Shown piece by piece: positions 21,625 to 32,600 of a stretch of 64,000 nt of DNA (position 1 is the first letter of the stretch; every line of letters starts with the position of its first letter). Below the pieces are notes generated by a model that searched no databases, was not told the origin of the DNA, and saw only the letters and a program-made list of their open reading frames with translations. The DNA comes from Antedon mediterranea. Its lineage: Eukaryota > Echinodermata > Crinoidea > Comatulida > Antedonidae. The stretch covers positions 29,523,871-29,587,870 of the forward strand of contig NC_092676.1 of assembly GCF_964355755.1 (NCBI RefSeq). Reading direction: 5' to 3'. The position numbers were made by a program, and so were the translations under genes.

Positions 21625-23326
21625 GGTTCTAGGACACCTACCCCCTAGACAGTTACCCCCCGGATGTTTACCACCCGGACAACTACCCCCTTAGGACAAC
21701 TACCCCCCGGACAACTACCCCCCGGACAACTACCCCCTTAGGACAACTACCCCCTTAGGATAACAACCCCCCGGACAACTACCCCCCGGACAACCACCCC
21801 CTTAGGACAACTACCCCCTTAGGATAACTACCCCCCGGTCAACTACCCCCCGGTCAACTACCCCCCGGTAAACTACCCCCCCCCCCCCCCCCAATCCAAA
21901 AGTAGACAAATATATAGGACCGGTTTCTGTAAAAATGAAATCATCTGTTTTTAACGGGTGTTTCGAAACTAGAGACCCGAGACCAGAGACCTGACACGAG
22001 ACCCAATACGAAAAGGGAGACCTATATTTGGGTCTCCCTTTTCGTATATTAGGGTCTCCCTTTTCGTATAGTGTGGTCTCTCTTTTCGTATAGTGGGGTC
22101 TCCCTTTTCTTATAGTGGGTCTCCCTTTTCGTATATTTAGGTTTCCCATTTCGTATATTTTGGTCTCCCTTTTCGTATATTTGGTCTCCCTTTTCGTATA
22201 TTTAGGTCTCCCTTTTCGTATATTAGGGTCTCCCTTTTTCGTATAGTGGGGTCTCCCTTTTCGTATAGTGGGGTCTCCCTTTTCGTACGTGGGTCTCCCT
22301 TTTCGTATATTTAGGTCTCCCTTTTCGTATTGGGTCTCGGGTCTCTGGTCTCTGGTCTCGGGTCTCTAGTTTCGAAACACCCGTTTTTAACCGATTATTC
22401 TGTTTAACAGCACGCTAGACCCTAGATGTGCTAGATTTAAAGTACCGTATTTATTGAAAAAAGGGCCTGGGCTGTTTATTGTTTAGGTGGTTTTTAGGTG
22501 GACATTTATTGGAAGAAATTTTTTTATTCAATGGGAGGGGGTATAATCTAATGGAAATAGACGCCGATTATTCCATATGATGTTTCATAGGAGTGACATG
22601 GTCACCGTTTATTTGAGGGGAATTTATTTAAAGATCGACGTTTATTCGGTGAGTGAACATTGAGGTCAAATATAAAAAGTGATATTATTCTTCAAGTGTA
22701 CAAAAATACATATATGACAAATTTGAGACAAAAATTAATTCTTTTAAGACCAGTGGTTATCGAAGCATTGTCCTGACGCAAAAATTATTATTATTATTAG
22801 TGAACCCAGTCTTTACAGTAAATACATGGAGTACTATATAATACGTTCGACTATCCTATGATCATGTGTAACAATCTTCAGTTTATACCACCAGGCTATA
22901 TTTATGTTCAATCTTTTACTTTTGTTTACAATAATGAATAGGCCCTAGTAATTCGTCAAAGTAACGAATTAAAATATAGTTATTAATTAATAGTTGCAGA
23001 GTCAGGTTGTTGAATGGTCTGGGTGGTTAGGGTGTTCTAAAGGGATAGTTTTCTGGGTGGTAATTGTCCGGGGGGTAATTGTCCGGGGGGTAATTGTCCG
23101 GGGGGTAATTGTTCCTAGGGGGTAATTGTCCGGGGGGTAGTTGTCCAGGGGGTAGTTGTCCTAAGGGGGTTGTTGTCCTAAGGGGGTAGTTGTCCGGGGG
23201 GTATTTGTCCGGGGGGTAGTTGTCCTAAAGGGGTAGTTGTCCTAAGGGGGTAGTGGTCCAGGTGGTGGTTGTCCGGGGGGTAGTTGTCCGGGGGGTAAAT
23301 GTCCAGGGGGTGAATATCCGGATACG
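21625..23326. mobile_element. 1.7-kb transposon with terminal inverted minisatellites
   Basis: It splits the Penelope ORF and is flanked by GATTCAGGC. The left end (21640-21890) is a tandem array of about 16-17 bp units, GGACAACTACCCCCC with or without TTA. The right end (23040-23320) is the inverse array, GGGGGGTAGTTGTCC. The outermost bases (GGTTCTAGGACACC / GTATCCGGATATTC) match only loosely. No transposase is seen. Between them lie a 427-bp second element and old repeat sequence at about 22440-22680 (CGTATTTATTG words). The superfamily is unknown to me. Confidence 0.8.
21956..22382. mobile_element. 427-bp inverted-repeat element made of a 21-bp satellite
   Basis: The terminal inverted repeats start GGGTGTTTCGAAACTAGAGA and end CACCC. 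They are flanked by GTTTTTAAC at 21947-21955 and 22383-22391. The interior (22020-22330) is about 14 tandem copies of GGTCTCCCTTTTCGTATATTT-like units. A 9-bp duplication would fit Mutator-like elements. If C/G is counted in the ends, the duplication is 7 bp (TTTTTAA). Confidence 0.85.
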
Positions 23327-24664
23327 GATTCAGGCAGCAGCACCACGCAAAACGAAGGCAACGTTAACAAATTTAAACCAAAAAGTTCCTGGAATCCACC
23401 TAAAAATCTTTGTCCAGCTTTAGAAACATTTTATCCAGGCTATTGAGGAGGATGTACAAAACTACGTCCCGAGTCCAGATAAACGTGACAATCTCAAAAC
23501 AAGAGAGGCAGGCCATTGCCAAATTGCGTCAGCGTAATGATATCATCATTAAACCCGCTGATAAAGGTTCTGCCACTGTTGCTATGGACATCAAATTTTA
23601 TTAAGAGGAATCCTTAAGACAGCTTCATTATATATCATAAACTCACAACGGAACCCACCCCGGAAATTGCGGATAAGGTGGCAAAATCTGTTTCTGTGAT
23701 GGTAAAAAAAAACACTCCATCGATCCTAAGATTTACAGTTACCAAATCCACTAGTAGCGTTGATTTTGTGGACACTATAGTGACCATAGAAAATGGTACT
23801 CTCAAAACTGACCTATTCCGTAAATCCACTGATAAAAATATGTACCTGCTCCCTAGCAGTTGTCATCCCCAACATTGTACTAAAAACATACCGAACAGTA
23901 AAGCATTACCTATCAGACGTATCTGTTCTTCAGATTTAGATTTTCAGAATCGTACCGAAGAACTAACCGGACATCTCCGGAGTAGAAATTACAAACCTAT
24001 CAACCTAGGTTGCCTCCATTACGGGGCTATTCATTTATTGAGAAACATATGCCCATTCTAAAGTCCACAGAACGTCTCAGGACTGTTTTTCCGGAACCAC
24101 CCATTATTGCATTTCGTAGACCTCCCAACCTTCGTGATATATTAGTCAGATCCAAATGTAAGAGTGAAATTAACTCTCATGACAGTCAAAATTTGGGCAG
24201 TCACCTTTGCGGCAAATCTTGCAAAACTTGTTCATTGGTTGATTCTACTGAAAAATTTAAGAGTAACCAAACTGGCCGCATTTTTCGGATAAGACAATCA
24301 ATTAATTGTCTAACCAAAAACGTCATTTATCTCAATATTTGTGGCAAACAGTACGTCGGAGAAACAAAAAACACTCTCCGTATGAGAATGACACAACACA
24401 GATCAGCTATCAACACATTAAAGCTTGTTCAACCTGTAGCCGAACATTTTAATTCATCTGGTCACTCGATAACAAATTTCAGAGTTATTGCAATATTCCA
24501 TGTGTCAAATGGAGCGACAAAACTTGCAAAGACAAGGAAAACCACTGGGAATTACAACTTAAAACCACAAAACCTTTTGTACTTAACATTAGAAACATAC
24601 TCCCAGGTTGGTAAAATTATTCTATTGTCTACCTAAATTTAAGTTTCAATATTAACCACCATTT

Positions 24665-24790
24665 AAGCTGTTTTTAGTCGCGTGGACGCGACTCTATAGT
24701 TCACTATGTCGGCGGTCGGTCGGTCTGTCTGTCGGTCCGGTATCACTATGCGTTTTAGCACGCGACTTATGGCTGTTGGCCATGTTTAGT
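24665..24790. repeat. Unclassified repeat-like segment (CGCGTGGACGCGAC, CGGTCGGTCTGT)
   Basis: It starts AGTCGCGTGGACGCGACTC, contains a (GGTC/TGTC)n stretch, and ends AGCACGCGACTTATGGCTG. Its composition differs from its surroundings. It sits between the GIY-YIG end and the right arm and may belong to the Penelope 3' region. Confidence 0.4.
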
Positions 24791-24936
24791 TCCATTCCAA
24801 AATTGTTTATACTGTATCTCTACCAAGCTACCTTCTTTGTTTTCTACTTTTATTCAGACTCCACCCTGTCTCCTTTTGTTGTATTTCTTTTATTCCTGTC
24901 CACCCAGGCAGCACTTGCCAGCTCTTATCCTTCACT

Positions 24937-26482
24937 TGCAATGATGAAGGGCTAGTGTTGCCCGAAAGCTCTGCTAACGTTTCTGGCTGTTTTACTTTAT
25001 CCTTTTGATTTAGCTTTTCACTTTTTGTTTGTATCTCCATTGAGATTCAGCCACTGATACCCACAGCATTGTCATTTTTCAGTTATTTGCCTTTGGATTT
25101 ATATATATAAATATATATAGAGGATTAAGATTATAATATACAGCATTTAAAATTACCAACTATTAATTAATCAAATCACTTTGCATTAAGTTACTACAAT
25201 CCTGAATTTGATTAAGGTGATTACTAAGCTTTCTCTTAAAATAGGTTGCAAGAGTTACAGACGAATGTATCTTTGACATTCAAAGGCAAGGAATTCCAGA
25301 TCCTCACAATTCTTCGCAGGAATGCTAAATTTACTCGAATCCGTACTTGTTTATATTTGGCTTAAGTTTGAAGTGAAACTCTTAAACTATTTTTCCCTTT
25401 AAAATGGTAATGGTCATTTTATCGTCATTGATGTGATATATTTTCAATTGTTTTGTGTTAGTTCGGTTAAAGTTAAACTTTATTCAATTAAATATGTTGT
25501 TTTGGGTGGGTTTTTTTTGCTGGTGGTGGTATCTACAATATCTAAGGTAAGCTATATACTTGGGGTAAATGGGGAAACTTTAGAGGGGTCTGCCAGTGCC
25601 AAGGCAGTGTACAGATAGTCTGTTATAGGTCATTTGGTATTGCTTACAATGTGCTAAATCATAATTATAACATTGGTTGCTGGTGGTATCTACAAGATCT
25701 AAGCTAGGCCAGTTGGGGAATGGAGTCTCTAGTTGAACTTTAGAGGGGTCTGCCAGGGCCAAGGCAGTGTACAGATAGTTTGTAATAGGTCATTTGGTGA
25801 TTGCTTACAATGTGCTAAATCATATAACATTGGTTGCTGGTGGTATCTACAATATCTAAGCTGGGCTAGTTGGGGAAAGAGGGGTCTCTAGTCTAACTTT
25901 AGAGGGGTCTGCCAGGGCCAGGGCAGTGTTCAGATAGTCTGTAATAGGTCATTTGGTATTGCTTACAATGTGCTAAATCATATAACATTGGTTGCTGGTG
26001 GTATCTACAATATCTAAGCTGGGTTAGTTGGGGGAAGGGGGGCCTCTAGTCTAACTTTAGGGTGTCTGGCACTTGCGGTGCAGCAGACAATTAGTCTGTT
26101 GTTATCCATTTAGTATTGTATGAACACAACTTGTTCGTTTGGAATTGATTTTGAGTGGTACCTCACTCATCTATGCTAACCCCATTTTAGGCCCTCCCTC
26201 GGGGGGTCTGGCGGGCCTTTTGCAGCAGAGAAAAGTCTGTCGTTTGTGATACTGTTATAAGGATGCCAATGGGCATCCCATGGTGGTAAAATTAGGTGGT
26301 ATCTCTCTCATCTAACCTGTGCCGATTTTTTAGCACGTTTCGGGGTCCCCCCGGTCTAGACGCAGCAGGGGGTACCCGGCAGACTCCCATTTTCATTCAC
26401 TTCAAGTGACCCCCAACACACTCAAATAGTCAGATATTGGTACCTAGCTCATCTAACCAAATGTCTCTGGGCTGCCGGTCTA
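24937..26482 (+). repeat. Right arm of the 7.15-kb inverted repeat
   Basis: This is the inverse of 19330-20875. It ends CTGGGCTGCCGGTCTA, and the same 159-bp tandem units lie at about 25570-26060. The outer flanks GGTACAATGGGTA (left) and GTACATTTC (right) share only GTACA, so no clear target duplication can be given. Confidence 0.85.
24939..24978 (+). ncRNA. Hammerhead-ribozyme-like motif in right arm
   Basis: The core reads ATGATGA (C3 replaced by A), then stem II GGGC-TAGTGTT-GCCC perfectly paired, GAAA, stem III AGC-TCT-GCT and the CUA cleavage triplet. A possible distal stem I is GCCAG (24917-24921) with CTGGC (24983-24987). The core change predicts an inactive copy. Confidence 0.45.
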
Positions 26483-28718
26483 GTACATTTCTTGGCTAGT
26501 GATAAAGAGGGCGGCAAACATAATGTAATATATCTTCCAGATGTTGCACTGGTGGTCCCTTCATTTTGTGTTCGTACCCAACATATTATAAATGCCGCCA
26601 TACAATGTTTAGACATAATTTAAAGTAGAAACTAGAAACTATATATTATTATACATCGGTCAAACTAATCGTGAAACCTATTTATTATCGTACCACCGGA
26701 AATACATTCCTACTCTTTGAGATTTAAGAAAATAGCTATATCGCCCTCTATTAATTTTCCTCATCTCATTTATTACTGTACGACGTATACATAATTATTG
26801 TTGATGTGAAAATGGACGTGCGCCACCGATTTAAAGGAGTAATACATTATGTAAATATACATATTATTAAAAGTAATAAAAATAATATTATTCCAATAAT
26901 GGGATTTAATTAATTATTACAAACAAATGTTGAAAGGTGCTTTGTTTTACTGTATTTAAAAAAAAATGTGAATGATATTGTTAAACATTGTTTAGTAAAA
27001 TTAATATCACTTAGTAGTCTGTCTATTTCTGGACAATGAAGGGTATCTTTCATATATTTTTAAAAAAATCATAAAAAAAAAAATCGCAATACACAATATT
27101 GTATATCAGTAAAAACACAGTAATCTTTAATTTGCATTTACAGTACTAAAAAATGGGCAATGACCTTAATAGGGAAACTGCGCGCGCATCCCCAGGTTAC
27201 ACAAAATGCAATTCGAGCGCAGTACACGCACTTCCGTTTTAAATATTTTACGCGCGAGCGCAGTGCACGCACTTCCGATTCCAATTCAGCTGTGTTCGGT
27301 TAAGTGCTGCCTATGTTGTTAGAAATAATACCATAGTATTTTGATAAATAAAAATTAATTTATTAATTCATATTTTTGTCTAGTAAGTGAATGTTTCCCG
27401 TTAGACAAAAGTTAAATCTCAAAAGGCGATAAATCTACTACCTTAAAAATATATATTGTATTGGAAAAAAACATCAATTCATGGGTTCTTTTTAGGAATA
27501 CGGTACAATGAGGTACCGTGCGACTATTTATTCTATATTGAATGAACATGCTATGATATTTCAATTAATAATACCGAATTAAGACTCAGATCATACTACT
27601 GCCTAACCAACACACACTGCTAATAATTGATATTTTACGAATGAGAAATATCAGAATAAAAGAATGGTATTAAAAATATGCATTTTCGAATATGAACGAA
27701 AATTATAAATTGATCAAGACATTTCCGCGCTATTTTATTAATAGATGATGCGAGTAGTTACTCAACGTCTGGATTTCTCTTTTAATAATCTATATCCCCG
27801 AAATGTAATCATGAACTGTATGACAGCATTGGATATGAGACACGACACCTTCCGCCCTGTGCCGACAAACGTTTCTGATCAAAAACAAAATTTGCCCGGG
27901 AAAATAGAAATAGAAATTTTCATTCGATTGGAAAACAGCGGAGAGAGAACAAACAAAGGAACAGACTGAAATGCGGCCTAGTGACGTCACCACTCAATTA
28001 CAATCTCGTAATCTGATAGCTTTAGGCAAGCACTCTGACCCCCACATGTTCATATTTCAAACGCATTTCTCTCGCACATAAATTTATATTATCTGAAATT
28101 GATTGTATATATACATTAAAAGCATATTATGGAAAACATATATTAAAGTTTGAACACTACAAATAATGTAAATTATGAAATATAGCTTGTTTTTCGAACA
28201 AAAAACTCTGCGATGGGAGGAAGTCGGAACAGCCAATCGAATGCACGATGAAAAGAATGCCATAGACTATCAACTACCTTGGAATTTTGTCTCCTATCGA
28301 GGCAGCCGAAATTAGTTCCAAATAAATGAGTAGATAGACAAATCCTATGAGTCTTGTAATTATTCAGGTGTCGTATATGAGTTTAAAAAGTGGAAGACAA
28401 AATATTTAGGCAGCAAATTTGGCTTTATAAGAATGTTTCAGAGGAACAAATGTGGCCATTGGCGCATTAATTTTTGTCGTAAATGCAGTGTAAATGTGTG
28501 TGTTTCTCTCTCCTATGTGCGCCATAATAAGCCCATCGTGTGATTCGGACTTCCCGATGGCAGCATAACTTTCTGTTATATTTTACATTGCGCTAAGGTG
28601 GAAAACACGTGTGCTAATCACAAGGAGCACATCTTGGACTATCTATGATTTGTGTGGGACATTCACCGGGCGGCTAGAGCCGACGTAAGGCCCTACATTC
28701 AACTGTTTTCATCGAATA
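26483..28718. other. ARID1 upstream region
   Basis: AT-rich, with a short CpG-richer patch at 27170-27290 holding a direct repeat of GCGAGCGCAGT(A/G)CACGCACTTCCG. The 100 bp before the ARID1 start are GC-richer (CGGGCGGCTAGAGCCGACG) and are probably 5' UTR. No TATA box is evident. Confidence 0.45.
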
Positions 28719-29639
28719 ATGGCTACAGAATTGGCTGGAAATGCCAACTCTGCTGGTCGGGAAAACTCGAACCAACCAGGCAACCACCTCGACGAAAATA
28801 TGGATAGGCCTAACGCTAACAGGTCTAATATGTTAGTTGGTACAGGACCAAATCCTACAGGATCTGGAGGACCTGGTAGCCTCCTAGGTAGAACTACGCC
28901 TACATCTGGAAATAATTTAGTAAATGCTTCAATGTCGAGAAATCAACCTGGAGATATATCAATGAAAATGACTGGTGCATCTCGTGAAGTTTATGGTGGA
29001 GGTGTTCCACCACATCAACAAATGCCTGGCATTATGGGAGACAATAGAATGAACTCGGTACCATATCATAGACCAGGGCCTGCTGGAGGCAACCCAAATA
29101 ATCCTTATATGAGTAACAGTGGTGGTCATTTAGGTGGTGGTGGTATGTCTAATTTGCCAGGATATAATGGAACTGGATTTTATGGAAGTGGCGGTGACGC
29201 ACAACAAAGAACAGTTATGGGAAGCGGTGGGTACGGTGGTGGAATTCCCCCATCCACGCCTGCTGCCCAACATATGGTTCCTGGAAATATGCATCCAAAT
29301 ATGGGCTCCCAACCCCAAAATCAATTTAACCAATACGATGGACACCGAGGATTTCCAACATCGGTTTCGCGAAATAGCGCGGCAATGAATAGTTACTCGC
29401 CGCAGCAGAGAATTTCAAGTTCTGCCCCAACACTTTCACAGCTTTTACAGGGACAAAAACCTAGTACAAACTATTCTGCATACTCAAGTCAAAGTATGAG
29501 CAAAGGGGCAGACAATCATGGAATGGGCATGATGGGAAATCAAGGATATCCACACCAACAGTGGGGACAAAGAATGCAACATACTGCAGCAGGACAATTA
29601 GGCCCTCCTGGATATGGACAGTCAATGGGCAGAAATCAG
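28719..29639 (+). CDS. ARID1: ARID1 coding exon 1
   Basis: Residues 1-307, from [13 protein letters not shown] to SMGRNQ, rich in Gly, Asn, Ser, Met and Pro. It contains [13 protein letters not shown], matching the conserved ARID1 N-terminal motif. The donor is AATCAG|GTATGT (phase 0). Confidence 0.9.
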
Positions 29640-32600
29640 GTATGTTTTTATTATTATTATTCCGTATTTATATAAATTGTTTGAATGGTCTAAATACAGC
29701 ATTGTTTTGTAATATTAATTATACGAAAAATATAGTAGAAAATAAATTGATATTTGTTGAAAGATCGATACAAATCATTGATGGTAAGAAAAGAAATTGA
29801 ATTATATGTTTAAATGTTTCTCTTTATGTTTTTTTGTACTTTTGATTTATTTATTACAAAATGTGAGAATATGAATTTGATCTAATAAAAAATAATAAAC
29901 ATTTGTTTTATATTTTGTTTTTATAGTCGCACATTAGTATTGTAACATTTTGAAAATGTCGTTTTTGTTTTATACTGAAAATACTATCTATATACACATT
30001 GTTATGTCATTGATTAAAAAATTAATAAGTTTTGTAATTAAATTTTAAATTTGGTGGTAAGTTAAAGTTCTTATCTAACAGCTGGTCATTGCGTTACATT
30101 GAAATCATTTGATTGGTTCACAGTCACCATTGTGGATTCATTCATTAAACTTGATGGTCACATGTCATAATAATGTCAACATGGGTAACTGACCTTCAAT
30201 CTATAAATAGTCATTGACTTTCATTCATACTTATGTGAAAGGAATAAGATATTAGTGTAACTAGATTACATTACCTGAACTTTTAAATGGATGACAATCA
30301 GCCGGTTTTATGTCAGTTTTGATATTTATGATGTCATTTTACAATTTACTTCGGTTACAGCTACTTGTCTATATACACTTGTATTTGAGAGATCAAAATC
30401 CTATTCATTACACTGTTTCAATCAGAATGCTGTATTAATATTCATTGAAATTAATTTTATATTCTGTTGGCTTTTTAGTTTCTAATTGCCATTTTCAGTA
30501 TTACAGTCAACTCTCCCAATACCGGACACCCTTGGGCGGGCATATATTTTCCGGTTTTTCGAAAGTCCAGTTTCCTGAAAACATATTTTTAAAGTCATCA
30601 CGTTGTCACCGAATGCTGCCCGGTACGGTCTCCTAGCGTAGGGAAGGCCTAGGCTAGGCTATGATTGTGTCAATAAATACTGATAGGCCTAGGCCTACTT
30701 TATTAATATTAAGCTACAGTAATTCAATTTACCTTTTTTAAAAGTTACATTATTTACTATACCAATAAAACATGTTACAATAGTAAATTATTGTTTCTCA
30801 ATGTGTTTTTAACGGCAAAAAGGCCTACGTACGTACGTACGGTGAACATAATTTCGGTCTGTTTATTGTTTTTCGTGAGCTAGCTAGCAGCAGCAGCATT
30901 GGTGTGAAGGGCTTTGATTGATGCGCATGTGCAGAGGTGTCATAATCAAATAAAAACGCCCACACCTAGACCACATGTTTTTAAAGCTCCTTTATTTTGA
31001 CGTAATTTGATAGCAATGATGAAAATTGATTAGGTAAACGAGCCAAGCAATAATGACACAATAATTAATTGGTAACATTTCAAAGTTTATTAACACTAGT
31101 TAAGTCAAGTTCATTCCGTTTACGTTTTGCCATAATGATTTCCAAATTTATAATGATGCACATTTTTAGTCCCGTTTTTAGTGAAACATTCCTTTTTAAA
31201 GTCCTATTGCAATTGTGAATTTAACAATAATTTAAACAAAACAAAGACACAGGAATGTAAATTTAACTTTATTAAAAAACAATTCATATGCTAAAAAACA
31301 GGGAGTTGTTAACAACTCCCTGCTAAAAACAATAGACATTAAGACATAGCGCTTCGATGTGAAAAAGCCCACCGCAGTTCGATACGCAACAAAGCAATTG
31401 CCGCCTCGTGGGTTAACAATGAACTGACCTGTCAATCACAGTGTAGCGCTCCATGGCAACATTATTTGATCGTACCGCGAAACGTCGCGCACTTCATGCA
31501 TGGTGAGGGTATGGTTAAAAGCTTTTGTACATTGTGAATGTAGTGAATCCGAGTCAGCGACGACGATGTTACGTTGTTTTCTTAAATATTTGGAGTTTTT
31601 TAACCGTCAGTCCGGTTTTCAGACGCTAATTTTCGTGTTTTGTACTTCATAATTTGTCCGGATTCCGGAATTGGGTATTCCGGTTTTCATAATAAATTAC
31701 AGTACATTTAGAATAGGGACAAATTGGGCCCTCCAAAAAAGTCCGGTTTTTCGTGAATTCCGGTTTTGGGAGAGTCCGGTATTGGGAGAGTTGACTGTAG
31801 TGATTCCTATTTTTTCTTCTGCTGAACTTTTTCATGTTTCTTCTATAAAGGGGTTTGATGGAAAGAAAACTTGTCACATGTTGTTATGAATAATTGGTGT
31901 TCATATAAACACAAATTACAGTATACAATGTTCAGTAGTATATACATATTACATTAGTACAGTTTACACACCTTTATAAAACTGTTATTACACATTGTTT
32001 TGTATGTTGGATATTGGCGAGCGGCAATGCAGTTGATGTGTGATTGAGTGTGGTGGACAATTAGAAAATTGCTTATAATGGCCAATTGTTGCACAGCCAT
32101 ATTTGATGTTCCCTTTCGATGATTGCTCGCTTTTTGAGCTGTGATGAAATAAAAGGTTTTTTTCAGTGAACCACCACCGTCAGCCCAGCGGAGAGGAGTT
32201 ACGGCGTGTGATCATGTTTTTCACGTAAAATAGCATAAGAAACAACCATGTAATTGTAATGCAATTTCACCATTTTAAAAATTTGGCAAAAGAATTTTAT
32301 TTTGGAGAAACAAATTTGCGACCATTCAATTTTAAGAAGACAAATTTGACTGTAGCTTGAGCATAGATTGATGTCTCTCAATTGGCTACATCATGTTTTA
32401 ATGTACTCCCTTGTTGCTCTTTAACTTCCATAATAATTTGATTACACTATCTGGCCCTTTGCACAAATTAATATAAAATTAGGTCTTTGTAAATTGCTTC
32501 GTATTAGCCTGCACATTTAATGTTCTTTTTATTTGATAAATTTCTTTAATTCAGTTTGATTTTGCGAACTATTTGATATTTGTTTAGTTTAGTTCTCCTA

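Larger units (their letters stand above)
21328..24640 (+). pseudogene. Penelope-like retroelement ORF, broken (RT N-terminus, RT C-terminus, GIY-YIG)
   Basis: The N-terminal part (21328-21624) includes SFSRRLRLRDYFAD, typical of Penelope RT upstream regions. After an inserted transposon the ORF resumes at 23327: NDIIIKPADKGSA, then FVDTIVTIENGTLKTDLFRK, LLPSSCHPQHC and IRRICSSDLDF. A GIY-YIG endonuclease region follows (NVIYLNICGKQYVGET, LRMRMTQHRS). The central RT palm with the catalytic Asp pair is missing between about 23700 and 23750. There are frameshifts near 23450, 23590, 24010 and 24520, and the Cys spacing just before GIY is shortened. It is a dead copy of a retroelement that would encode RT and endonuclease. 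Confidence 0.88.

Noticed and set aside
21811-22149. Minus-strand frame with repeated IRKGRP
   Set aside because: It is a translation of the 21-bp satellite and C-rich minisatellite in nested transposons.
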